NCBI GenBank assembly: GCA_011523195.1
Contig: WTHH01000117.1
Location: forward strand, 1-10,253
DNA length: 10,253 nucleotides
DNA from: Verrucomicrobiales bacterium
GTDB taxonomy: Bacteria; Verrucomicrobiota; Verrucomicrobiia; Limisphaerales; UBA1096
Direction of reading: 5' to 3'
The position numbers were made by a program, and so were the translations under genes. The notes beneath the pieces were generated by a model that had not been told where the DNA came from, searched no databases, and was given only the letters and a program-made list of their open reading frames with translations. The number at the start of each line of letters is the position of its first letter. Position 1 is the stretch's first letter. Below are positions 1-6,132 of this stretch, one piece after another.

Positions 1-543
1 GGTCATGATCGCGCAGCCGAACAGCGTGGCCACGTCAATCGGGTAAGACTTGTCGATCTTCACCAGCGACTCCGGCACTGCCACGGTGTACTCCGAGTAG
101 CCGGACACGCCCTGATGATGGTTCACCTCAGACCCGTCGCCCACGGTGAAGCGCCGCCCACCGTGCAGCAGTTGGCCGGTGATCGCCGCCTCGTAGGCCG
201 GTTCGCACAACGGCGCCCGGCCGACCGCGCACATCGGGCAGCAGCCACAGCACGGCACGAAGGAAAACACCACGTGATCATCCGGCTTCAACCCCTTCAC
301 CCCGGAACCCACGTCGCGGACGATCCCGGCCGCCTCGTGCCCCATCACCATCGGCACCGGGCGCGGGCGCGAGCCGTTGATCACCGAAAGATCGGAGTGG
401 CACAATCCCGCGCCGGCCACCTGCACCAGCACCTCGTTTTCTCCGGGGCCGTCGAGTTCCACCTCCTCGATCGAGAGCGGGCGCGACTCCACGTACGGTC
501 GGGGCAATTCCATCTGTCGAAGGACGGCTGCCTTGGTCTTCAT
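1..543 (-). CDS. Zinc-dependent alcohol dehydrogenase (MDR family), N-terminal part, runs off left edge
   Basis: Reading leftward from ATG at 543, 181 codons stay open to the window edge, so the C-terminal NAD-binding half is missing. The N-terminus MKTKAAVL is typical of medium-chain zinc dehydrogenases, which oxidise alcohols or hydroxymethyl-thiol adducts with NAD(P) in the cytoplasm. Visible catalytic-zinc ligands are Cys48 (in GLCHSD), His69-Glu70 (in GHEAAG) and Cys177 (in FGCAIMT). A structural-zinc lobe is present with Cys99, Cys102, Cys105 and Cys113 in the usual C-x2-C-x2-C-x7-C spacing, plus extra Cys98 and Cys101. The layout resembles the class III / NDMA- or mycothiol-dependent branch, but the substrate cannot be read from this half. 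It is divergent from the O-antigen ligase-like gene, with 264 bp between them. I see no strong Shine-Dalgarno sequence; the palindromic repeats sit 20-67 bp upstream of the start. Confidence 0.9.
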   Translation of the reverse strand, partial: MKTKAAVLRQMELPRPYVESRPLSIEEVELDGPGENEVLVQVAGAGLCHSDLSVINGSRPRPVPMVMGHEAAGIVRDVGSGVKGLKPDDHVVFSFVPCCGCCPMCAVGRAPLCEPAYEAAITGQLLHGGRRFTVGDGSEVNHHQGVSGYSEYTVAVPESLVKIDKSYPIDVATLFGCAIMT

Positions 544-562
544 GCGCGCCAAGCTACCGCTC

Positions 563-610
563 CGCTTGGCCAAGCGCAAAGGCAAAGTCCCTCCATAGGC
601 CAAGCGCTTG
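563..610. repeat. Two copies of the CGCTTGGCCAAGCG / CCAAGCGCTTG palindrome
   Basis: 563-576 is the perfect 14-nt palindrome CGCTTGGCCAAGCG. 598-610 is GGCCAAGCGCTTG, the same sequence shifted by half a unit, with the perfect core CAAGCGCTTG at 601-610. The two centres are 36 bp apart, three times the 12-bp unit. Both lie in the upstream region of the dehydrogenase, so an operator is possible, but the same sequence occurs inside coding regions elsewhere in the window, which favours a dispersed repeat. Confidence 0.85.
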
Positions 611-647
611 TGTAAAAAAAGCTAAGATATCTCTTCTGTTTTTTATT

Positions 648-717
648 GCGGACTCGCAGGCTTGTCCCTCCATTTTTGCGCTTAGGTTCATTCGGAGGGA
701 CGAGCCTGCGAGTCCGC
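648..717. repeat. 24-bp inverted repeat with 22-nt loop (REP/MITE-like)
   Basis: The left arm 648-671 begins GCGGACTCGCAGG and the right arm 694-717 is its reverse complement with one T/C difference, which would still allow a G-U pair in RNA. The 22-nt loop 672-693 is T-rich at its start. No T-run follows the stem on either strand, so it is not a standard intrinsic terminator, and its position between two divergent genes also argues against termination. It is most like a palindromic intergenic repeat element. The sequence occurs only once in the window. Confidence 0.8.
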
Positions 718-807
718 TTGGTCACCAACCTGCCAAGGCTCTTCGTGCAAATTCATTTGGGTTCTTTGTTTACAAACTGATGTTGTTTCATTTCACTGCC
801 CCTTCCC

Positions 808-2748
808 GTGGATCGGAAGACGCTAGACAACATTTTTGAGAAGGGGATTTTGGGGTTGGTGCTTGCCGCTCTGCTATTCTCCGCGCTGGCTACGGGGGCG
901 GTGCGCACGCTGGAATTCGCCATCGTGGAGACGTTGGTGGCCACAGCCGGTATCCTTTGGCTGGTGCGGATCTGGGTGGACCCCAACCACAAACGGCTCC
1001 TGCTGCCTCCAGTCGTCTGGCCGATGTTGCTTTTTCTCGGATACGCCGCATTTCACTACATGCAGGCGGACGTGGAATACACGGCGCGCAGGGAGGTGCT
1101 TCGACTGGTGCTGTATGCGCTGCTTTTCCTCGTGGTGCTAAACAATCTACACAAGTCAGACTGCACTCAACTGGTACTCTACGTGATGCTTATGGGCGGA
1201 ACCGGGATCGCCATCTACGGGCTGGTACAGGTAATCGCCGGCTCGGAGAGCGTGTGGCATTTCACCCGGCCGTCGCAGTATACGGGGCGCGGCTCCGGCA
1301 CGTTCATTAATCCAAATCATTTTGCCGGCTTTCTCGGTATGCTGCTGCCGCTGTGTCTGGCCTCGGTATTGACCGGACGCATCAGCCAACCGATGCGCAT
1401 TTTACTCGGCTATTCGGCGTTGATGCTGCTCGGAGGCGTGGCAGTTAGCATGTCGCGCGGCGCGTGGATTTCCACGGCGTTGATGTTGCTGTCGCTGGTC
1501 GTGATTCTCGGCCTGCGGAAGCAGTTCCGGCTCAAGGGCATTATCCTGACCTGCGTGGTGCTCGGGATAATCAGCCTGTTTTTCGTGAAATCGGATTTTG
1601 CCCAGAGCCGTATTAGCCGCGTGAGCACCCCGGGCACGCCGGAGCATGTGGGTTCGCGCACGCAGCTTTGGAGCGCGGCAGCGAATGTGTGGAAGGAGGA
1701 AAAGCTACTGGGCGTCGGCCCCGCTCATTTTGATCACCGGTTTCCTGAGCACCGACCCACAAACCTGCAATCCCGCCCGGTGCGTGTGCACAACGACTAT
1801 CTTAACCTGCTGGTGGACTGGGGTTTGATCGGCCTGCTGCTGGCCGGTGTCTGGCTGGGCACCTTGACGTTTGTCATCATCAGGAGCTGGAAATATTCAC
1901 AGCGCACCTCGAGTGATCTCTCGGCCAAGACCAGCAACCGCGCAGCGTTCGTGCTGGGCAGCACGCTTGGCCTTGGGGCACTAGGACTACATTCGTTTGT
2001 GGACTTTAATCTGCACATCCCCTCCAACGCGATGCTGGCCACGACGCTCGCCGCGCTGCTGACTGCGTTCATCCGGTTCGCCACGGAAAGATACTGGGTA
2101 CCACTGAAGGTGCCTCAACGACTGGTGCTAACGTTGCTCGTTGGCGCACTTTCCCTGCTGCTGCTTGGCCAAGCGCTTGGCCAAGCGAAGGAGCACGGAG
2201 CGCTCACGGCCTCGCAGGAGGCCAAGTCGTTCCCCGAGCAGGTTACCCAACTGGAACGGGCTATGGAGCTGGAGCCAAACAATCCAAAAACAGCCGCCTC
2301 GCTTGGGGAGATTCATCGGCGCCACGCGATGGAGTCGCGCTTCGCGGCCAAGCGGAGCCACCTTGACAAGGCCGCCTCGTGGTTGAGAAAGGCGATCCGG
2401 CTGAACCCTCACGACGCCTATTCTCACGCGCGACTGGGCATGGCGCTCGATCAGTTGAATCAATCCGAGGAGGCGGAGAAAATGTTTACCAAGGCAGAAC
2501 AGCTGGATCCGAACGGCTACATGACTGTGGCCTACATCGCCTGGCACAAGATGCACATCAAGGATTACGCAGCAGCCAAGAAGTACTTCGAACGGGTCTC
2601 GCCGCTGGACGACCCGTCCACCTCGGAAAACGAATCGGAGAAGGGGCTCGTCGCGTGGCGTTCGGAATCTGCGGCAACCAACCTCGCCAACCAGATTCGT
2701 GCCGTCTACCTGCCGTACATCAACGAGCAGTTGGAGTATGCGGATTAA
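808..2748 (+). CDS. O-antigen ligase / Wzy_C family polytopic membrane protein with C-terminal TPR domain
   Basis: This 646-residue protein starts at GTG 808. The in-frame stop at 778-780 leaves only CTG or ATT as earlier starts, and no Shine-Dalgarno sequence is visible. Residues 1-460 are mostly hydrophobic, with roughly 11-13 membrane segments. Family marks are GTFINPNHFAGF (about 164-175), SMSRGAW (214-220) and VRVHNDYLNLLVDWG (325-339), which contains the Arg and His expected in the large periplasmic loop of Wzy_C proteins. Members polymerise, or transfer to lipid A or protein, undecaprenyl-linked glycans at the periplasmic face of the inner membrane; which of these this one does cannot be told. 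Residues 470-600 form two to four TPR-like helix pairs (LERAMELEPNNPKTA, LRKAIRLNPHDAYSHARLG, FTKAEQLDPNGY), a common arrangement in this family. Two repeat units are translated as LGQALGQAK at the membrane/TPR junction. No glycan-synthesis neighbours are visible. Confidence 0.88.
   Translation: MDRKTLDNIFEKGILGLVLAALLFSALATGAVRTLEFAIVETLVATAGILWLVRIWVDPNHKRLLLPPVVWPMLLFLGYAAFHYMQADVEYTARREVLRLVLYALLFLVVLNNLHKSDCTQLVLYVMLMGGTGIAIYGLVQVIAGSESVWHFTRPSQYTGRGSGTFINPNHFAGFLGMLLPLCLASVLTGRISQPMRILLGYSALMLLGGVAVSMSRGAWISTALMLLSLVVILGLRKQFRLKGIILTCVVLGIISLFFVKSDFAQSRISRVSTPGTPEHVGSRTQLWSAAANVWKEEKLLGVGPAHFDHRFPEHRPTNLQSRPVRVHNDYLNLLVDWGLIGLLLAGVWLGTLTFVIIRSWKYSQRTSSDLSAKTSNRAAFVLGSTLGLGALGLHSFVDFNLHIPSNAMLATTLAALLTAFIRFATERYWVPLKVPQRLVLTLLVGALSLLLLGQALGQAKEHGALTASQEAKSFPEQVTQLERAMELEPNNPKTAASLGEIHRRHAMESRFAAKRSHLDKAASWLRKAIRLNPHDAYSHARLGMALDQLNQSEEAEKMFTKAEQLDPNGYMTVAYIAWHKMHIKDYAAAKKYFERVSPLDDPSTSENESEKGLVAWRSESAATNLANQIRAVYLPYINEQLEYAD
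2162..2187. repeat. Tandem pair of the palindromic repeat inside the ligase gene
   Basis: Two 12-bp units lie head to tail. CTTGGCCAAG occurs at 2164-2173 and 2176-2185, and the full CGCTTGGCCAAGCG at 2174-2187. In the gene's frame the DNA is read as L-G-Q-A-L-G-Q-A, two four-residue repeats just after the last membrane segment and before the TPRs, a linker that should tolerate insertion. Confidence 0.88.
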
Positions 2749-2756
2749 CTGAACAA

Positions 2757-2776
2757 GCCAAGCGCTTGGCCAAACG
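2757..2776. repeat. Palindromic repeat copy after the ligase stop codon
   Basis: GCCAAGCGCTTGGC at 2757-2770 is a perfect 14-nt palindrome, the half-turn form of the window-wide repeat. It overlaps an imperfect CGCTTGGCCAAACG at 2763-2776 with one mismatch. It begins 8 bp after the ligase stop codon. Confidence 0.85.
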
Positions 2777-2783
2777 ATCTTTG

Positions 2784-2819
2784 GAATGCGGTGGCAAGCG
2801 CAGCGCGACACCGCTATTC
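2784..2819. repeat. Hairpin repeat of the 'ECGGKRSATPL' type
   Basis: The arms GAATGCGGTG (2784-2793) and CACCGCTATTC (2809-2819) pair perfectly apart from one bulged A. The 15-nt loop is GCAAGCGCAGCGCGA. One plus-strand frame reads LECGGKRSATPLF, a peptide I recall as a recurrent spurious translation of intergenic repeats in Verrucomicrobiota and related genomes; that memory cannot be checked here. The pairing itself is seen directly. Confidence 0.7.
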
Positions 2820-2842
2820 GGTTGAACAGTTTTTCGGTTCTC

Positions 2843-2888
2843 GGTGCGCGGTTGAAAGCGCCGTCGGCGCTTCGCTCTGCCGGCGCAC
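2843..2888. repeat. Nested GC-rich hairpin
   Basis: The inner stem is AAGCGCC (2856-2862) with GGCGCTT (2866-2872) around a 3-nt loop. The outer arms GTGCGCGG (2844-2851) and CCGGCGCAC (2880-2888) pair with one bulge. It could stall or end transcription from either side, but there is no T-run, so a terminator role is only possible, not shown. Confidence 0.6.
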
Positions 2889-2906
2889 ACCAAAAGTTAG
2901 GAACGG

Positions 2907-5267
2907 TTAATTGATATCGATGCTCAGCGAAGCGAGGAGCATGTGGGCCTTGTAATCGTTCGCCCCATTCGCGCTTGGTTCGTCATTGTTGAACCAGCCG
3001 TACTGGAAGTTGAACACCGCCGCCTCTCCCAGCCGGTGGCGTAGGCCAAGCGTGATGCCGTATCGCTCGGCGTCCAACCCGTAGGCGATTGCGCCGGGCA
3101 AATTGGAATCACCGTAGTCAGCGCGATAATACGAGCGTGTGAAGATCAGGTCGGTGTTCGGATTGAACGCGTAACTGAGGTGGCCGACGTAAAACCAGAC
3201 ATCCCCCTCGTAGGGATGCAGGCCAATTGCCTCAGACTCGATCGTGCCTGACCACGTGTCGGTGTAACCCACGCTGGTGGTCGCGACGAGGCGGGGCATC
3301 GGTCGTGAGGTGTACGAAAAACTAAATACATCCGACTGCTGTTCGCCCGAAAGGTGGCGGCCTCCCGCATAGCGCGGGCCGCCCCACGGCTCATCAAATG
3401 CCGGGGTGCCCAATCGGTAATCGGTGCGGTGACGTTCCCAGCGAAAACTCGGCACCAACTTCGCGTAGCCGCGCCAAGTCACCCCGATGTCGAAGACATC
3501 ACCCCTGCCCTGCCGAAAATTAACGAACGCCGGATAACCGTTCCCCGGCTCATCACTCAAATCGTCGTCCAAAAGATGATCGAAGTGACTGCGTGAATCC
3601 CTCCAACGATACCCACCGCGAACCATCCAGTCGGTGTTGGGCGACCAAGCGAAACCGAATTGGTGCTCAGCCAACCGGCCCTCCTCGTCGCTATCGCGCA
3701 TGAATCCGTTCGCGCCCCAGTCGCTGTCTATGTGGCCGTCCTCCCGGTGGTCGGTGCGCTCCTCGCGCAGTCGTGTGCCCAACGTGAGAACGGTGTGCCG
3801 CAACCCCGTATAAGTGAGCTGCGTATTGCCCTCGAGGCCGGTGCGGTCGAGACCGGATGCAAAGCGCGCCGGGGATGTCCCCAGTGACAGGCCGCTGGCC
3901 GCCCCTTGTCGACGGGTCGATTCGCCCTGCACTCCACTGCTAAACGTCAAAAACTTGGCCGGCTTCATCAACGAGGTGGCGTTGACAAAGTGGGAGCGCT
4001 GCTTCGTACGAATGGCGTTCGCACGATCCCTCTGCCAAGGTGCCTCGCCCGGGTTACCGGGAGAGAGTGACACCACATCTAGACTGCCGGTGCTGTCAAA
4101 CTTGGCGAAATGGTGCCCCAAGGAAAAGTGCCACCAGTCTTTCAACCGTCGTGTCATTCTCAGCGAGTTTGAGCCGCGTTTAAATTCATTCGACTCGTCG
4201 ATTTGCGTGAGATAATCCGGCAACGAACCGGGTTCCGGCAGACTCGAAAACTCGGCGTGCCCCCGGCTGGTTGTGGTGTCACCAAATTCAATCGTCAGCA
4301 CATCCTCGATCAACGTTTCGCCAATCTCGTGTTCCGCCCGGAGTGAGATGCGGTGCACCTGTTCGTCGATGCGCTTGGTCGCGGGATGGATGGCGCGTGA
4401 ATCAAAATCGCCCACCGGCACTCCGCCCCATTGCTGCGTGGCCAGGCGACCCTGCCGGTTGAGTTGCTCGTACGAGAAATCAAGTGTGGGCGCATCCGGC
4501 TTAGCCAAGCCGGCAGACATCCACAGTCGCTCGTGATCCAGATACGGCCCCTTGGCCAAGCGGAACGGGGACAACTCCATGCCGTCAAGATGCCCCCCCG
4601 TGTCCATGCCAAACTCACGCCACGACTCATAGCCGGTCTCGACGTAACCCAATCCGGGAAGCTCCAGATACAGTCGCGTCAGGTGATCCTCGTCTCCGCC
4701 GAGGTATCGACCGTCGAGTTCGACCATGCTGCCTGCCTCCGTCTGTCCTGTGAGCGTCACTTGGTCAAGCCCGATCGAAGTCCCTTCTGTCATGCCCCAA
4801 TGCTGACGAAAAACTGAGGCGTTGCCATCAAGCGTTATCCAGCGCATGTAAGGCTCCACGGTGACAGTGGTCTCCGGTGTCGACCAATCCGCCCCCTGAT
4901 CGATCCAGCCGCGTACCAGCGCAATCTCATCCCGGCTCAATACCGGTGCCTTGCCTTCCGGCGGCATCTCCATGTCCTCCACCAGCCCGGCGATGTAATG
5001 CACCAACGGACTCCGGGCGCTATCGCCGGGATGGATGGCGGCACCCAAATCCCCCCCCATAATCGACAAGCTGCGGCTGGTCATTTGATAGCCGCTCTTG
5101 GGCCTTTGTTGGCCATGGCACTTCAAACAAGAACGGTCGAAAATCGGTTGAATTTCAGTAGCAAAATCCACCCTTCGTTCTACCGGTCGCGGCAAGTCGC
5201 TCACGTCCACCGTCTCCGCCGCTACACCGGCCACTGAACAAAATGAAATGACAAACAGCAGGCGCAT
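2907..5267 (-). CDS. Outer-membrane beta-barrel with N-terminal mono-haem c-type domain (MtrB/PioB-like porin, inferred)
   Basis: I place the start at ATG 5267, giving 786 residues. It overlaps the upstream cytochrome stop by one base (TGATG) and yields a clean signal peptide, MRLLFVISFCSVAGVAA. An ATG at 5423 in the same frame would add 52 unrelated residues. Residues 33-130 form a single-haem cytochrome c domain of the Planctomycete/Verrucomicrobia kind: CLKCH at 47-51 with a likely axial Met101 in EMPPEG and a closing WIDQGADW. The rest, about 135-786, has no hydrophobic helices and is full of alternating aromatic/polar strands and acidic-rich loops, with repeated phrases such as HFVNATSLMKP, NTDWMVRGGYRWR and NTDLIFTRSYYRADY, as in MtrB/PioB barrels. 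Next to an octahaem cytochrome, the inferred role is the porin sheath of an electron conduit across the outer membrane. Barrel identity is from pattern and context only; another porin family is possible. Confidence 0.72.
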   Translation of the reverse strand: MRLLFVISFCSVAGVAAETVDVSDLPRPVERRVDFATEIQPIFDRSCLKCHGQQRPKSGYQMTSRSLSIMGGDLGAAIHPGDSARSPLVHYIAGLVEDMEMPPEGKAPVLSRDEIALVRGWIDQGADWSTPETTVTVEPYMRWITLDGNASVFRQHWGMTEGTSIGLDQVTLTGQTEAGSMVELDGRYLGGDEDHLTRLYLELPGLGYVETGYESWREFGMDTGGHLDGMELSPFRLAKGPYLDHERLWMSAGLAKPDAPTLDFSYEQLNRQGRLATQQWGGVPVGDFDSRAIHPATKRIDEQVHRISLRAEHEIGETLIEDVLTIEFGDTTTSRGHAEFSSLPEPGSLPDYLTQIDESNEFKRGSNSLRMTRRLKDWWHFSLGHHFAKFDSTGSLDVVSLSPGNPGEAPWQRDRANAIRTKQRSHFVNATSLMKPAKFLTFSSGVQGESTRRQGAASGLSLGTSPARFASGLDRTGLEGNTQLTYTGLRHTVLTLGTRLREERTDHREDGHIDSDWGANGFMRDSDEEGRLAEHQFGFAWSPNTDWMVRGGYRWRDSRSHFDHLLDDDLSDEPGNGYPAFVNFRQGRGDVFDIGVTWRGYAKLVPSFRWERHRTDYRLGTPAFDEPWGGPRYAGGRHLSGEQQSDVFSFSYTSRPMPRLVATTSVGYTDTWSGTIESEAIGLHPYEGDVWFYVGHLSYAFNPNTDLIFTRSYYRADYGDSNLPGAIAYGLDAERYGITLGLRHRLGEAAVFNFQYGWFNNDEPSANGANDYKAHMLLASLSIDIN
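4551..4562. repeat. Palindromic repeat copy inside the porin gene
   Basis: CTTGGCCAAG with a following CG matches 12 of the 14 bases of the dispersed palindrome. On the minus strand it is read as R-L-A-K in FRLAKGPYL. A related stem, CCGGCTT with AAGCCGG around AGCC, lies at 4497-4514 and is read as GLAKP. Confidence 0.7.
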
Positions 5268-6094
5268 CAATACAGGAGCCGTGGGCTGAAGTTGGAACCG
5301 TGCACAGCCGAATGGCAGCCGGCTGACCAACAGGTGCCGTTTCGCAACAGGCCAGTATGGTCCATCTTGCCAATAAACACACGGTCTGCACCGGTCTGCA
5401 CCTGAGCATGACACCGCAGACACAGGTTAGCATCGCGCTGCACCAGCATGCCACGGTTTACCGAGCCGTGCGGGTTGTGGCAGGTGACGCAGCCCTCGCG
5501 CAGTGCCTCGTGCTCGAAGACGTGCGTCCTGGTTTGCTCCTTGTGGCAACGGATGCAAACGGCATCTCGCTGTTGCGTACCCAGTCCGCCGGCGATCTGG
5601 TGAATGTTTCGACCGTGCGGCTCGTGGCAGTCGACACAGGTCATCTTCCCCTCGAGGACGCGATGATGGTGCGGCAGGGTGAATTCGCCGTGGGTCGCCA
5701 CGTGGCACTTGAGACAAGCCTGCGGTTCGGTGCGGGGATTCACGATGTCGGCGGCTAAACCAGTCTCGACGTGTTTGCTGCCCGCGCCGTGGCAAGACTC
5801 GCAACCGGCAATCGACGCCCATTGAACCTCGTCACCCCGATAAAATCGGCCATGCGGACTATCGTGAAATCCCTCGTGAATTTTATCGTGGCACTCGGAA
5901 CAGGCGTGGTTGCCGACAAAGGTCGCGCCGGGAACCTGCGGCGGCGCCGCCACGGTGGACGGTGTGTAGGGAGTGATGGTGCAGGAAATCAGGACGGCAC
6001 TAAGGAGCGACAGGCAAAGTAGTGCTGGGAGGTTCAGTGCCCATCCCAATACATGGCCCAGCATGCCCGGGCCTCGATGATCGTCAGCTTTCAT
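5267..6094 (-). CDS. Octahaem c-type cytochrome with probable lipoprotein signal (MtrA/DmsE-like)
   Basis: The protein has 275 residues. Seven CxxCH haem sites are visible: CSECH 65, CESCH 98, CLKCH 127, CVDCH 153, CIRCH 180, CVTCH 202 and CLRCH 225. An eighth C-x4-C-H site lies at 255-261 (CWSAGCH). Many extra His residues, as in HDSPHGRF and HVFEHEAL, can serve as distal ligands, matching doubled-CxxCH and DmsE/MtrA-type cytochromes, although MtrA itself has ten haems. A hydrophobic segment (20-37) ends in L-I-S-C38, a plausible lipobox with Thr at +2, which would favour the outer membrane. Periplasmic electron transfer to the co-encoded barrel is the inferred role. The start is uncertain: ATG 6094 lacks a ribosome site, while the in-frame ATG at 6064 has GAGG about 10 bases upstream. 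It lies 38 bp after the exoprotein stop and overlaps the porin start by one base. Confidence 0.88.
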   Translation of the reverse strand: MKADDHRGPGMLGHVLGWALNLPALLCLSLLSAVLISCTITPYTPSTVAAPPQVPGATFVGNHACSECHDKIHEGFHDSPHGRFYRGDEVQWASIAGCESCHGAGSKHVETGLAADIVNPRTEPQACLKCHVATHGEFTLPHHHRVLEGKMTCVDCHEPHGRNIHQIAGGLGTQQRDAVCIRCHKEQTRTHVFEHEALREGCVTCHNPHGSVNRGMLVQRDANLCLRCHAQVQTGADRVFIGKMDHTGLLRNGTCWSAGCHSAVHGSNFSPRLLY

Positions 6095-6106
6095 CGTTCA
6101 CGCTTG

Positions 6107-6120
6107 CGCTTGGCCAAGCG
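6107..6120. repeat. Palindromic repeat copy between exoprotein and cytochrome genes
   Basis: This is a perfect CGCTTGGCCAAGCG. It fills the centre of the 38-bp gap between the exoprotein stop (6133-6135) and the cytochrome ATG (6094), so it would lie in the leader of the cytochrome if the genes are co-transcribed. Confidence 0.9.
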
Positions 6121-6132
6121 GCACCGCTGCGG

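Larger units (their letters stand above)
544..807. other. Divergent intergenic region
   Basis: This stretch separates the dehydrogenase (leftward) from the O-antigen ligase-like gene (rightward), so it should hold both promoters. It contains two copies of the 12-bp palindromic repeat (563-576 and 598-610), an AT-rich stretch at about 611-647 with A and T runs, and a 24-bp inverted repeat (648-671 with 694-717). From 722 to 807 I see no clear feature. I could not find a convincing sigma-70 -35/-10 pair with correct spacing on either strand; the AT-rich stretch is the most likely place for the dehydrogenase promoter. The short peptides encoded here look like by-products of the repeats, not genes. 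Confidence 0.7.
2749..2906. other. Convergent intergenic region rich in hairpins
   Basis: This 158-bp gap separates the stop codons of the ligase-like gene (plus) and the porin gene (minus). It contains, in order, a copy of the 12-bp palindrome, a hairpin of the ECGGKRSATPL type, and a GC-rich nested hairpin. Transcription from both sides should end here. None of the stems is followed by a clear T-run in either direction, so termination may be Rho-dependent or occur at the stems by another means. Confidence 0.7.

Noticed and set aside
115..615. 166-codon open frame on the plus strand near the left end
   Set aside because: It is the antisense of the zinc dehydrogenase, whose complete set of zinc ligands makes the minus-strand reading certain.
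648..717. Intrinsic terminator or insertion-sequence ends
   Set aside because: No T-run follows the stem on either strand, and the 22-nt loop cannot hold a transposase, so neither a standard terminator nor an intact IS is supported.
769..774. TTTACA as a -35 box for the ligase-like gene
   Set aside because: There is no acceptable -10 element 16-18 bases downstream, so a promoter cannot be claimed.
563..2776. Dispersed short palindromes as a possible CRISPR array
   Set aside because: Copies are only 12-14 nt, irregularly spaced by hundreds to thousands of bases, and many are inside genes; there are no regular spacers.
2128..2811. 227-codon open frame on the minus strand opposite the ligase gene
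   Set aside because: It is antisense to a clearly recognisable Wzy_C/TPR gene, is rich in Arg and Cys as antisense frames of GC-rich genes are, and shows no domain.
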